Shown piece by piece: positions 16,390-25,329 of a DNA stretch of 53,714 nt. The notes beneath the pieces are model-generated. The model did no database searches. It saw only the letters and a program-made list of their open reading frames with translations, and was not told the DNA's origin. Each line of letters begins with the position of its first letter. The stretch's first letter is position 1. Origin of the DNA: Streptococcaceae bacterium (GTDB taxonomy: Bacteria; Bacillota; Bacilli; Lactobacillales; Streptococcaceae); NCBI GenBank assembly GCA_031253335.1, contig JAIRWF010000007.1:1-53714 (forward strand), in the 5' to 3' direction. The position numbers were made by a program, and so were the translations under genes.

Positions 16390-18783
16390 ATGACACTACT
16401 TGACGATTTAAAAAATAAGCGCCTCTTGATTGACGGGGCAATGGGGACGCAGCTTCAGGCTCGCGGGCTTCCGACAGGGGAGAATCCGGAGTATTTTAAT
16501 CTCGAGCATCCTGAGATTGTTGCTGCGATTCACGCTGATTATGTAGCAGCTGGCGCAGATATTCTCACGACCAACACCTTTCAGGCGAATCGGGCGAAGT
16601 TGCCGGCGGAGAAATTGCCCGAAATTATCGCTGCAGCGGTGAAACTCGCGCGTAATGCGGGACCAATGTACGTGGCGTATGACATGGGGCCTACGGGGCA
16701 TATGCTTGCGCCCATGGGGACGTTGTCTTTTGACGCTGCCTACGACATTTTCAAAGAGCAGGCGGTCCTCGCGGAGGCAAACGGTGCAGATTTGGTGATT
16801 CTCGAGACGATGGCGGATTTGCTCGAGACGAAGCTTGCGATTTTGGCCATTAAGGAAAACACTAAATTGCCGATTTTTGCGACGATGACCTATCAGGCGG
16901 ACGGGCGGACTTTTGTGGGGACAGACCCTGTGACGGCGACGTTGACACTTCAAAATTTAGGTATCGATGCGCTCGGGGCGAATTGCTCCCTAGGCCCAAG
17001 TGAACTCTTACCAATGGTCAAGGAAATTTTGTCGGTCGCTACGGTACCCGTTATCATCCAGGCCAATGCAGGACTTCCCGTCATGGAAAATGGTGAGACG
17101 GTGTATAAAATCACAGCTGAAGAGTATTGTGCGACGGCTGCGGAGTTTTTGAAGCTGGGTGTGCGCGTATTAGGCTCCTGCTGTGGTTCTACGCCGGAAT
17201 TTACCCAGGGGTTGCGGAAGTTGCTAGACGCTGCTGGGGATTTAGTGGCGCTACAGCCGAAAACGGGGACGTTTTTGACCTCCGGGCTCAAGACGGTCGA
17301 AGTCAAGAAAAATCAGCTGACCTTGATTGGCGAGCGGATTAACCCGACGGGGAAGGCCCGTTTCAAAGAAGCGCTACGGGCGCATGATTTGGGCTATATC
17401 ATGAAAGAAGCGGTCGTGCAGCGGGATGCGGGGGCGGATGTGCTGGACGTCAATGTCGGTTTGCCTGAGATTGATGAAGCGGCCATGATGGTCGATTCCG
17501 TCACGGAGATTCAAAGTTTGCTCGATTTGCCGCTGCAGATTGATAGTTCTGAGGTTGAGGCACTTGAGGCAGGCGCGCGGCATTATAACGGCGTACCGCT
17601 GATCAACTCGGTCAATGGGAAAAAAGATAATCTCGCAAAAGTCTTGCCGATTGCTGCAAAATATGGTGCGGTGATTTTGGGCTTGTGTCTTGATGAAGAC
17701 GGGATCCCTGATACGGTGGAAAAGCGCGTGGCGATTGCGAAGCGGATTATAGCAGAAGCTGCGAGCTACGGCATTCCGAAGTCACGCGTGATGATTGATC
17801 CCTTGGTACTCACAGCGAGTGCCCAGCAAGAGCAAGTGGCCGTGACCTTGGGGACGTTGAAAGTTTTGAATGATGAGTTGGATGTCCGCACAGTGGTGGG
17901 CCTCTCGAATATTAGTTTTGGCCTACCAAATCGGGCGCTTTTGAATGGCACTTTTCTGGCACAAGCGGTAGGAATCGGGCTTTCTGCGCCCATCATGAAT
18001 CCAAAGTCCGACTACATGATGTCGGTCGTGAGAAGTCTCAAAGTCTTGCTGAATCAAGACGTTCAGGCGATGGATTTTATTGACAAAGAGCAACATACGA
18101 AAGTAAACGTCGCAAGTGGTGCAGATAATACCACTGTGGCACAAAATGACGAGGGACTGGATCTCAAAGAGATGATTATTCGCGGGCGCAAGGAGTTGAC
18201 AGAGGCTGAGGCGAAGAAGTTGCTCGCAGAGGGTAAAACACCGCTTGAGATTGTGGATGGTTACTTTATTCCGGCCTTGAATGTAGTGGGTGACGCTTTT
18301 GGGGCAGGGACGCTTTTCTTGCCGCAGCTCATGCAATCGGCTGAGGCCACGAAAAACGCGCAAGAAGTCCTGAAAAACTATCTTTTGAAGCAAGGCGCAC
18401 AGGCGGAGTCGGCGGGTAGGATTTTGCTCTGTACGGTCGAGGGCGATATTCACGACATCGGCAAGAATATTGTCAAGATGATTCTTGAGAATTATGGCTA
18501 TGACATTGTGGATCTGGGCAAGGACGTGCCGATTGCGAAAGTCGTTGAAACCGTAGAACAGCAAGAAATTAAGCTGGTGGGCTTGTCGGCTTTGATGACG
18601 ACGACGGTGCAAAATATGAAAAAGACAATTACAGCACTACGTGAGGCGGGCTTTGACGGGAAAGTCATGGTTGGCGGTGCCGTGCTGAATGAAGAATATC
18701 GCGAATTTGTCGGGGCAGATTATTATGCAAAGGATGCGATGATAAGCGTGGATATTGCAAAGACATTCTTCAAGAGCGTTTGA
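16390..18783 (+). CDS. metH: cobalamin-dependent methionine synthase lacking the activation domain
   Basis: Transfers the methyl group of 5-methyl-tetrahydrofolate via cobalamin to homocysteine, giving methionine. 797 aa. Domains: homocysteine/zinc module about 1-290 (Cys199, Cys264, Cys265), pterin-binding about 305-560, cobalamin cap about 590-665, and the Rossmann B12 domain about 670-797 with GDIHDIGKN, where His688 would be the lower cobalt ligand. Classical MetH is about 1200 aa; this one ends after the B12 domain. The missing part is the gene upstream. metF follows 48 bp downstream. AGGTAAAGGA precedes the ATG. Confidence 0.95.
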   Translation: MTLLDDLKNKRLLIDGAMGTQLQARGLPTGENPEYFNLEHPEIVAAIHADYVAAGADILTTNTFQANRAKLPAEKLPEIIAAAVKLARNAGPMYVAYDMGPTGHMLAPMGTLSFDAAYDIFKEQAVLAEANGADLVILETMADLLETKLAILAIKENTKLPIFATMTYQADGRTFVGTDPVTATLTLQNLGIDALGANCSLGPSELLPMVKEILSVATVPVIIQANAGLPVMENGETVYKITAEEYCATAAEFLKLGVRVLGSCCGSTPEFTQGLRKLLDAAGDLVALQPKTGTFLTSGLKTVEVKKNQLTLIGERINPTGKARFKEALRAHDLGYIMKEAVVQRDAGADVLDVNVGLPEIDEAAMMVDSVTEIQSLLDLPLQIDSSEVEALEAGARHYNGVPLINSVNGKKDNLAKVLPIAAKYGAVILGLCLDEDGIPDTVEKRVAIAKRIIAEAASYGIPKSRVMIDPLVLTASAQQEQVAVTLGTLKVLNDELDVRTVVGLSNISFGLPNRALLNGTFLAQAVGIGLSAPIMNPKSDYMMSVVRSLKVLLNQDVQAMDFIDKEQHTKVNVASGADNTTVAQNDEGLDLKEMIIRGRKELTEAEAKKLLAEGKTPLEIVDGYFIPALNVVGDAFGAGTLFLPQLMQSAEATKNAQEVLKNYLLKQGAQAESAGRILLCTVEGDIHDIGKNIVKMILENYGYDIVDLGKDVPIAKVVETVEQQEIKLVGLSALMTTTVQNMKKTITALREAGFDGKVMVGGAVLNEEYREFVGADYYAKDAMISVDIAKTFFKSV

Positions 18784-18831
18784 GCTCGTGTCAAAGAATT
18801 TTCTGGTAATTAGTTAAAGGGAGTTGTGCAA

Positions 18832-19671
18832 ATGAAAATTTCTGAGATTTTTTACGAAAAAAATGCTGCGGGAAAGCCCGTGGTCTCCTTTGAAGTCTTT
18901 CCACCGAAGACTGACAGCGGGACGCAGACGATTTATCAGACAGTGTCAGGGCTTATCAAGCAACCAGATTTTATTTCAGTGACTTACCGTGGCGATTCAG
19001 GGGATAAGACGTCAGAAATTGCTGAAAATATCAAGCGCCAGATGGGTACTGAGGTCCTGCATCATCTGACGGCTGCTGGGCTGACGTTGTCAGAGCTGAC
19101 AAACATTCTGTCAGAGTTGACAAACGCTAGAATTGAAAATATTTTGGCCTTGCGGGGAGATGCAGCAAGTCTTTCGGGAGACTTTCCCCTGGCAAAAGAT
19201 TTGATCAAAGCTGTCAAATCTGACGGGCACTTTAATGTGGCGGGCGCTTGCTATCCAGAAGGTCATGTGTCCTCGCCCTTAGACACGGAAAATTTGGACC
19301 ACCTTCGTCAGAAAGCTGAGAGTGGTGCGGATTTCTTTATCTCGCAATTATTTTTTGATAATGCGCAATTTTTCCGCATGAATGAGGCGGCAAAGGATGC
19401 GGGGATTTCGCAACCAATTTCTGCAGGCGTCATGCCGATTATGAGCGTCGCCAATGTGGAACGCCTGATTTTCTTTGGGGCGAGCATTCCGACGCGTTTG
19501 ATTAAAATAATCAATAAATACAAGGATTCGCCTGAAGACTTGCGACAAGCAGGTCTGGAGTATGCTTTTCATCAGCTGGACGATTTGATTGCGCATGGCG
19601 TTGATGGCGTGCATGTCTATACGATGAACCGCGCAAGTGTAGCGAATGCGGTCATGAAGAGGTATTTGTAA
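18832..19671 (+). CDS. metF: MetF methylenetetrahydrofolate reductase
   Basis: Flavoenzyme that reduces 5,10-methylene- to 5-methyl-tetrahydrofolate, the methyl donor of MetH. 279 aa, a TIM barrel. Seen: VVSFEVFPPKTDSG (catalytic Glu in the first strand), SVTYRGDSGDKTS, LALRGD and FFISQLFFD. ATG 18832 is chosen because AAAGGGAG lies eight bases before it; GTG at 18826 is too close. Three palindrome-family copies lie inside: TGTCAGAGCTGACA at 19089, TGTCAGAGTTGACA at 19109 and TGTCAAATCTGACG at 19212. It is likely in the metH transcript. Confidence 0.95.
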   Translation: MKISEIFYEKNAAGKPVVSFEVFPPKTDSGTQTIYQTVSGLIKQPDFISVTYRGDSGDKTSEIAENIKRQMGTEVLHHLTAAGLTLSELTNILSELTNARIENILALRGDAASLSGDFPLAKDLIKAVKSDGHFNVAGACYPEGHVSSPLDTENLDHLRQKAESGADFFISQLFFDNAQFFRMNEAAKDAGISQPISAGVMPIMSVANVERLIFFGASIPTRLIKIINKYKDSPEDLRQAGLEYAFHQLDDLIAHGVDGVHVYTMNRASVANAVMKRYL

Positions 19672-19711
19672 GGACAGACCAGTGATTTCTATGGCAATAA
19701 AATCTTAAAAC

Positions 19712-19750
19712 TTGTATTTCCTTTTTTGAAAGTGTAAAATAAGTTTTACA
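19712..19750 (+). promoter_or_regulatory. promoter and candidate operator of the metE-like gene
   Basis: -35 TTGTAT (19712-19717), 17-bp spacer and -10 TAAAAT (19735-19740). An inverted repeat TGTAAAA (19733-19739) / TTTTACA (19744-19750) overlaps the -10 box and would suit a repressor. The regulator is unknown; a methionine or cysteine regulator would fit the gene's role. Confidence 0.6.
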
Positions 19751-19764
19751 TTTAGGAGGTGTTT

Positions 19765-20862
19765 ATGCCCACACATACCCATTTTGATCAAGTCGGGAGC
19801 TACTTGCGCCCGCAAGCGATTAAACAAGCCCATGCAGACTTTGAAGCTGGGAAAATCACGCGTGACGACGTCGTGAAAATTCAGCAGGCAGAGATTGCAA
19901 AGCTCATTCCGCAAGAAGCAGCAACAGGTCTTCATGCCTTGACCGACGGCGAATTCAATCGCTCCTGGTGGCATCTGGACTTCCTTTGGGGGCTTAATGG
20001 CGTTGGCACCTACGACCAAAACGACAGCTACAAGTTCCATGGGGCAAAGACCCGCTCGACGAATATTGAACTTACAGGCAAAATTGCTGAGAACCCCGAG
20101 CATCCATTTTATAAAGATTTTGAATTTTTGCAATCGCAAATCCCGGCGGGTCACATCGCCAAAATGACGATCCCAAGTCCCACGATGTTCTTCCGAGACG
20201 GGCGAAGCGATAAATGGGCGGACTTTTACGACTCTTGGGAAGACTTTCTCGCCGATCTCGCGAAAGCCTACCACGAGACCCTCCTGCATTTCTACACACT
20301 TGGCGCCCGCTATATCCAGTTGGATGACACGACCTGGGCCTATCTTATTGCTCAGCTGACACTCAAAAACGACGTCGCGCATCATACCCAACTCTGTGAA
20401 AATGCCGTGACCGTCATCAATGCTGTTTTAAATGACTTGCCAGATGATCTCCGCGTCTCAACGCACATCTGCCGCGGTAATTTCAAATCGACCTATCTGT
20501 TTGAAGGAAGTTACGCCCCTGTCGCGAAATACCTCGGTCAACTCAACTACGATACTTTCTTTTTGGAATACGACGATGCGCGTTCGGGTGATTTTGAGCC
20601 ATTGACGGACATCTGGAATCAACGTCAAAAGGTTTTCATTGTCTTAGGTCTCATCACCTCAAAAAATCCAAAATTAGAAGCAAAAGAAGAAGTTATCGCA
20701 CGATTGAAAGGCGCTGCAAATCTTGTGCCGCTTGAAAATCTTGGACTTTCGACTCAATGTGGCTTTGCTTCCACCGAAGAAGGCAATGAATTGACTGAAA
20801 GTGAGCAATGGGCGAAATTAAACTACATCCATGCGCTTACCCAAGAAATTTGGCCGAACTAA
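19765..20862 (+). CDS. MetE C-terminal-like methyltransferase (YxjG/YxjH type)
   Basis: A 365-aa protein resembling the zinc-containing catalytic half of cobalamin-independent methionine synthase. Seen: FDQVGSYLRP at the start, TDGEFNRSWWHLDF, YIQLDDTTWA, THICRGNF (His and Cys metal ligands) and LSTQCGFASTEEGN, where the second cysteine ligand lies. Short family members of about 370 aa occur in Firmicutes and are thought to make methionine from homocysteine with an alternative methyl donor. AGGAGG lies before ATG 19765. It has its own promoter beside metF. Confidence 0.85.
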   Translation: MPTHTHFDQVGSYLRPQAIKQAHADFEAGKITRDDVVKIQQAEIAKLIPQEAATGLHALTDGEFNRSWWHLDFLWGLNGVGTYDQNDSYKFHGAKTRSTNIELTGKIAENPEHPFYKDFEFLQSQIPAGHIAKMTIPSPTMFFRDGRSDKWADFYDSWEDFLADLAKAYHETLLHFYTLGARYIQLDDTTWAYLIAQLTLKNDVAHHTQLCENAVTVINAVLNDLPDDLRVSTHICRGNFKSTYLFEGSYAPVAKYLGQLNYDTFFLEYDDARSGDFEPLTDIWNQRQKVFIVLGLITSKNPKLEAKEEVIARLKGAANLVPLENLGLSTQCGFASTEEGNELTESEQWAKLNYIHALTQEIWPN

Positions 20863-20879
20863 GTCAGGCTTTTTTGAGA

Positions 20880-20957
20880 TACGCCACAGTCCTGTGGACT
20901 GAAAGTGACAGATAAAACAAAGAAAAGACTGACGAAAGACAGTCTTTTTGCTATAAT
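20880..20957 (+). repeat. terminator-promoter module repeated from the aroC region
   Basis: Shares 28 identical bases with 4101-4128, including CCACAGTCCTGTGG, then GATAAAA, then a terminator AAAGACTG/CAGTCTTT (20924-20947) whose T-tract continues as TGcTATAAT (-10 at 20952-20957). The aroC copy has the same order with a different terminator stem. The -10 ends six bases before the rimM ATG. Confidence 0.75.
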
Positions 20958-20963
20958 GTACTT

Positions 20964-21473
20964 ATGTCTGACTACTTGCGCGTCGCAGAAATCGTAAATA
21001 CCGTAGGTCTCAAGGGTGAACTCCGTTTAAAGTCCTTTACGGATTTTCCTGAAGAACGCTTTGCAAATGGCGCGGAGCTTAGTCTTTTTGATAAAGACCA
21101 ATTCATTCAAACACTCACTATCCACTCTGCGCGCGAAAACAAAGGCAGCTGGCAAGTGACATTTGGTGGTTTGTTTGACATAAATTTAGTGGAAAAATTC
21201 AAGGGCATGACACTGAAAATTGCAACAGATAAACTTTCCGACCTCCCGCAAGGAGAATTTTACTACCACGACATCATCGGCTGCGTCGTCTTTGAAGATG
21301 ACACAAAAATCGGCACCATCACGGAAATTCTCTCGCCTGGTGCCAATGACGTCTGGGTCATTAAACGTGACCAACAAAAAGATCTCCTCATTCCCTACAT
21401 CCCGAGCGTCGTGCTTAACGTAAATCCTGTGGAAAAACGCGTCGAGGTAGAAATCCCGGAGGGCTTAGATTGA
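20964..21473 (+). CDS. rimM: RimM 16S rRNA processing protein
   Basis: Binds ribosomal protein S19 and helps 30S head assembly. 169 aa, usual length. Seen: N-terminal barrel [29 protein letters not shown] and the PRC-barrel with [17 protein letters not shown] and [13 protein letters not shown]. The start codon lies six bases after a -10 box, so its mRNA is predicted leaderless. trmD follows 25 bp downstream, the standard arrangement. Confidence 0.95.
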   Translation: MSDYLRVAEIVNTVGLKGELRLKSFTDFPEERFANGAELSLFDKDQFIQTLTIHSARENKGSWQVTFGGLFDINLVEKFKGMTLKIATDKLSDLPQGEFYYHDIIGCVVFEDDTKIGTITEILSPGANDVWVIKRDQQKDLLIPYIPSVVLNVNPVEKRVEVEIPEGLD

Positions 21474-21498
21474 CGGTGTCAATCTAAAGGTTAAAGTT

Positions 21499-22203
21499 AT
21501 GAAAATTGATATTCTCTCCATTTTTCCCGAAATGTTCACGCCGCTCAATCAAAGCATGATCGGCAAGGCTCAAGAAAAAGGTCTCATCACGATTGAGACG
21601 CATGATTTCAGGGATTTTGCCGACAACAAACAGCGTCACGTTGATGATATGCCTTACGGTGGCGGACAGGGCATGCTTCTTATGCCGCAACCTATTTTCG
21701 ACTGTCTGGACAATTTTCCGCACGAGAATGCCCGCGTGATTTTGCTGGATCCTGCGGGTGAGACCTTCAGTCAGCAAAAAGCTAAAGAACTTAGCACTGA
21801 AAATCAACTTGTCTTTATTTGCGGCCATTATGAAGGCTTTGATGAGCGGATTAAAACGCTTGTGACCGATGAAATTTCTCTTGGTGACTATGTCCTCACA
21901 GGTGGCGAAGCAGCTGCTGTCGTCATGATTGATGCCATCACGCGTTTGATACCAGGCGTATTAGGCAAGGAGGCCTCGCACGAAGACGATAGTTTCAGCT
22001 CAGGCCTCTTGGAATATCCGCAATATACCCGCCCCGAAGACTTCCGAGGTCTTAAAGTCCCTGACGTGCTCCTTAGCGGTCACCATGAAAACATCCGCAA
22101 ATGGCGTTTGAAAGAAAGTCTCAAAAAGACGATGGAGAGACGTCCCGACTTACTTGAAACTTATTCGCTGACGCAAGAAGCCCGAGATCTGCTAAAACAC
22201 TAG
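21499..22203 (+). CDS. trmD: TrmD tRNA (guanine-N1)-methyltransferase
   Basis: Methylates G37 of tRNAs using AdoMet, preventing +1 frameshifts. 234 aa. The SPOUT trefoil knot shows [13 protein letters not shown] and [13 protein letters not shown], and [10 protein letters not shown] lies near residue 54. [27 protein letters not shown] is the conserved C-terminal part. It is co-transcribed with rimM. Its gap to the next gene holds a separate TGaTAAAAT -10 box near 22224-22232. Confidence 0.96.
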   Translation: MKIDILSIFPEMFTPLNQSMIGKAQEKGLITIETHDFRDFADNKQRHVDDMPYGGGQGMLLMPQPIFDCLDNFPHENARVILLDPAGETFSQQKAKELSTENQLVFICGHYEGFDERIKTLVTDEISLGDYVLTGGEAAAVVMIDAITRLIPGVLGKEASHEDDSFSSGLLEYPQYTRPEDFRGLKVPDVLLSGHHENIRKWRLKESLKKTMERRPDLLETYSLTQEARDLLKH

Positions 22204-22264
22204 CTAAATTTAAGAAAACATGATAAAATAAAGGTAAGGAAATTTTTTGAAGGAATTAAGATAA

Positions 22265-22645
22265 ATGGAATTACAACGTGAAAAAGAAGTCGTCAGCTTT
22301 TATCACTATGACGCCCGCAATTTTGATTTTGAAGCGAAAAATGGAACGCCTGAAACGCGTATCAATGTTCAGGTGCATCTTTTGGATGCAGATGCTACGA
22401 TGACAGCTCAAGATACTAAGATTCAACTAACGCTTGCTGCCTTGATTGTGCTCGATAACTTTGTTCTTTCAAGTTCACTCTCGCAAATTTCCATCATGAA
22501 AGGCAAGCGAATCATGAGCCGTGAAGAATTGGTTCAGTCGGAGCTTGAAGAGCTTGCAGCTCCCCTCTTTGACCTCTTGAAACGTCTGACTTACGAACTC
22601 ACCGAAGTAGCCTTAGATGAGCCGGGACTGAAGCTGGAGTTTTAA
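22265..22645 (+). CDS. DUF1149 family protein
   Basis: A 126-aa soluble protein of the Streptococcaceae DUF1149 family, recognised by length, by the N-terminal MELQREKEVVSFYHYDARNFDFE and by its place directly before degV and dapB, as in streptococci. Function unknown. It ends 6 bp before degV. A GAAGGAATTAAG sequence precedes the ATG. Confidence 0.75.
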   Translation: MELQREKEVVSFYHYDARNFDFEAKNGTPETRINVQVHLLDADATMTAQDTKIQLTLAALIVLDNFVLSSSLSQISIMKGKRIMSREELVQSELEELAAPLFDLLKRLTYELTEVALDEPGLKLEF

Positions 22646-22651
22646 GCGCGT

Positions 22652-23497
22652 ATGAAACTCGCCGTTATTACAGATACATCAGCCTCTATCAGTGAAGTCT
22701 ATAAGAACTATGACAATCTTCATATTCTGGATATTCCACTCACCATTGATGGCACGACTTATAGCTCCAAGGAAATTTCCGAGGAGGCTTTTTATGACCT
22801 CATGGCTACGTGTGAGGATGTGCCAAAGTCTGCACAGCCTGCAATTGGAGATTTGGTAGCTAAGATTGATGCCCTCAAAGCCCAAGGCTATACGCATATT
22901 TTAGGTCTATTCTTATCCAAAGAAATTTCTGGCTTTTATCAAAATATCTTTGCCTTGCAAGAAGACGGAGAAACGATAGTCTATTTCCCTGAGACGTCCA
23001 TTACCTCGGCGCCATTGGGCTACATGGTAGAGACTGCACTGCGTTTAGCGCAGGCCGGGAAATCTTGGGACGAGATCAAAGCTGCCTTTGAGACTCAAAA
23101 AGAAGAAGACCGAGCTTATATGCTGATTGATGACTTGAAATGGCTGTCCAAATCAGGCCGCCTCTCAAACGGTGCTGCTATTTTAGGGACCTTACTCAAT
23201 ATCAAACCGGTCTTGACCTTCTCGCAAGACGGGAAAGTGGCTGTCTTTGATAAAGTCCGCACCGAAAAGAAAATGATGGCTCGCATGAAAGAACTCTTGA
23301 AAGAGGGGGCTAAGCCGGAATTGCATCAGCTTTATATCATTGATGCGAGAGGTGAGGAACGGGCGCAAGAGCTTTATGATTATGCCCATGCTCAAGGCTT
23401 TACAGACGCGATTCGTGTGCCTTTTGGGGCAGTGATTGCAACTCACTTAGGGCTTGGTGCAGTGGCTTATGCCTGGACACCGAAAATAAAAGAATAA
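22652..23497 (+). CDS. DegV family fatty-acid-binding protein
   Basis: A 281-aa DegV/FakB-type protein. Family members bind a fatty acid and, as FakB, present it to kinase FakA for phosphorylation. Seen: [13 protein letters not shown] at the start, [40 protein letters not shown], a lipid-contact region, and the C-terminal [18 protein letters not shown] terminator follows at once, before dapB. Its ligand is not known. Confidence 0.92.
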   Translation: MKLAVITDTSASISEVYKNYDNLHILDIPLTIDGTTYSSKEISEEAFYDLMATCEDVPKSAQPAIGDLVAKIDALKAQGYTHILGLFLSKEISGFYQNIFALQEDGETIVYFPETSITSAPLGYMVETALRLAQAGKSWDEIKAAFETQKEEDRAYMLIDDLKWLSKSGRLSNGAAILGTLLNIKPVLTFSQDGKVAVFDKVRTEKKMMARMKELLKEGAKPELHQLYIIDARGEERAQELYDYAHAQGFTDAIRVPFGAVIATHLGLGAVAYAWTPKIKE

Positions 23498-23498
23498 T

Positions 23499-23519
23499 AA
23501 GCGCTTGTGGCGCTTTTTT
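23499..23519 (+). terminator. terminator between degV and dapB
   Basis: AAGCGC/GCGCTT stem with a short loop, followed by a run of T residues. dapB's ribosome binding site begins directly after it and no promoter fits between them, so dapB must rely on read-through. Confidence 0.75.
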
Positions 23520-23529
23520 AGGAGAAAAA

Positions 23530-24297
23530 ATGACAATTAAAGTAATTGTGGCAGGCTTTCAGGGACGAATGGGTTCTACGGCGGTCAACATGGTCAATGA
23601 AACAGAGGACTTTTCATTAGCAGCTTTGTATGATCCACGTGCGACAGAAAAAGTAAGTGGAGAAGTTCCTGTTTTTCATGATCTAGAGAGCCTTACAAGT
23701 AGCCAAGCGGATGTCTGGGTGGACTTTACGCAACCTCAAAGCGCATATGAAAACACAAAATTTGCACTAGAGCATGGTTTTCGTCCAGTAGTTGGAACGA
23801 CTGGCTTTTCAGAAGATGAGATTGCTGAACTTCAGACTCTTGCGATTGAAAAAAAACTTGGAGGGTTGATTGCACCGAATTTTGCACTAGGGGCCGTTTT
23901 GCTCATGCAGTTTGCCAAAGAAGCAGCGAAATATTTTCCAGATGTTGAAATTATTGAGCTGCATCATGATGCGAAAAAAGATGCCCCTTCTGGAACTGCG
24001 GTTAAGACAGCCGAGTTGATTTCTGAAGTGCGCAGGAGTCATCATCAAGGTGCAGCAGACGAAAAAGAATCTCTTTCTGGTGCACGTGGCGCTGAACTGG
24101 ATGGGATGCGTATTCACTCGGTTCGTTTACCTGGCCTTGTGGCGCATCAAGAGGTTTTATTTGGCTCAAAGGGAGAAGGTCTTACCTTGCGGCATGATAG
24201 CTATGATCGCGTGAGCTTTATGACAGGTGTTGCTTTAGGTATCCGAAAAGTCATGACGGCAGACGGTCTGGCCTATGGCTTGGAGCATTTTCTATGA
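23530..24297 (+). CDS. dapB: DapB 4-hydroxy-tetrahydrodipicolinate reductase
   Basis: Lysine/diaminopimelate pathway: NAD(P)H-dependent reduction of hydroxy-tetrahydrodipicolinate. 255 aa. Seen: Rossmann start [33 protein letters not shown] (catalytic His and Lys) and [17 protein letters not shown]. Product feeds peptidoglycan and lysine synthesis. It overlaps the next gene by 4 bp (ATGA). In streptococci a CCA-adding enzyme gene usually follows; here a glycosyltransferase occupies that place. Confidence 0.96.
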   Translation: MTIKVIVAGFQGRMGSTAVNMVNETEDFSLAALYDPRATEKVSGEVPVFHDLESLTSSQADVWVDFTQPQSAYENTKFALEHGFRPVVGTTGFSEDEIAELQTLAIEKKLGGLIAPNFALGAVLLMQFAKEAAKYFPDVEIIELHHDAKKDAPSGTAVKTAELISEVRRSHHQGAADEKESLSGARGAELDGMRIHSVRLPGLVAHQEVLFGSKGEGLTLRHDSYDRVSFMTGVALGIRKVMTADGLAYGLEHFL

Positions 24298-25253
24298 CCG
24301 TTTTATCCATTATCATTCCTTTTTACGGGCAAACATCAGATGAGCTAGCGACACCACTCAACTCGATTGCAAATCAGCAAAATGTGGATTTTTCCCACTT
24401 TGATGTGCATCTTGTGAATGATGGGGGACCAGCGATTGATGAAAAGTCGCTGATTGCATCTTATCCAACTTTGCAGCTGACACTACATCAGTATTCTGAA
24501 AATCTTGGTGCAGGTCTTGCTCGGCAATATGGGATTGATCATTCTGGAGGCGAATGGGTAACCTTTATTGATGCGGATGATAGGCTTTACGGGTCTTTTG
24601 CATTGGCGCCGATTGTGAATTTACCTGAGGATTTTCCCTTTGAACTGTTGCTTTGCGACTTTTTCTTGCAACGGCTGGGCGACAATGGTCAAATCAACGA
24701 GATTCGCTATCGGGGCGATAAAAATGGCCTGGACTATTTGCATGCTAAGAGTTTCAAACGGAGTCTGTTAGATACATACAACATCCGTTTTCATCCAGAC
24801 ATTCAAAATATGGCAGAAGACTTTTATTTCAGGACCTTTGTCACGCTTTTTGCAAAGTCTGCAAGTCTCTATGAGCCGATTTATGAGCATCTCTATAATC
24901 CAAACTCACTCACGACAAAGTGGGACAATAAAACAAAGGTCTTTCTTGAGGTTCGGGCGAGACGATTGATTTTAGAGAAAATCGAGGAATGGAAACCTGA
25001 GACCTTGCAAAAAGAGTTTAACATTTGCTTTGCACGTTTGTTTTTTACGATGAAACGCTTTGGAACAACAGATGAGGCGCCTTTCTGGGAGGAACTTCAG
25101 GTCTTTGTGCAAGAATGGCGAAATCTTTTTGAGAGCCATCGGACGGAAATCTTTCAGCAAATGCAAAAAACGGCGCGCGAGAACTTTCCTGGAATCCCGA
25201 CTGCAGATTTCAAGGATTTTTATAAACGCTGTCAAGCGTTATTGCGTAATTAA
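24294..25253 (+). CDS. family 2 glycosyltransferase
   Basis: A 319-aa GT-A fold glycosyltransferase. Seen: [25 protein letters not shown], then [29 protein letters not shown] with the metal-binding DADD motif near residues 93-96. The C-terminal part is helical, without clear membrane segments. Acceptor and sugar are unknown; cell-wall or surface polysaccharide decoration is usual for this type. It is translationally coupled to dapB and ends at a terminator. Confidence 0.88.
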   Translation: MTVLSIIIPFYGQTSDELATPLNSIANQQNVDFSHFDVHLVNDGGPAIDEKSLIASYPTLQLTLHQYSENLGAGLARQYGIDHSGGEWVTFIDADDRLYGSFALAPIVNLPEDFPFELLLCDFFLQRLGDNGQINEIRYRGDKNGLDYLHAKSFKRSLLDTYNIRFHPDIQNMAEDFYFRTFVTLFAKSASLYEPIYEHLYNPNSLTTKWDNKTKVFLEVRARRLILEKIEEWKPETLQKEFNICFARLFFTMKRFGTTDEAPFWEELQVFVQEWRNLFESHRTEIFQQMQKTARENFPGIPTADFKDFYKRCQALLRN

Positions 25254-25259
25254 ATTTTC

Positions 25260-25290
25260 AAGCCCAATTTCATGTGAAGTGGGCTTTTTT
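25260..25290 (+). terminator. terminator after the glycosyltransferase gene
   Basis: AAGCCCA (25260-25266) pairs with TGGGCTT (25280-25286), followed by more T residues. A TATAAT six bases beyond its T-tract likely starts sufB, about 30 bp upstream of its ATG. Confidence 0.8.
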
Positions 25291-25329
25291 AGTGTATAAT
25301 AATGTCAAAAGTATTTGACAGGAGCAGAT

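Noticed and set aside
25315-25329. Earlier TTG start for SufB
   Set aside because: GGAG correctly precedes ATG 25330; the extra residues are not part of the family.
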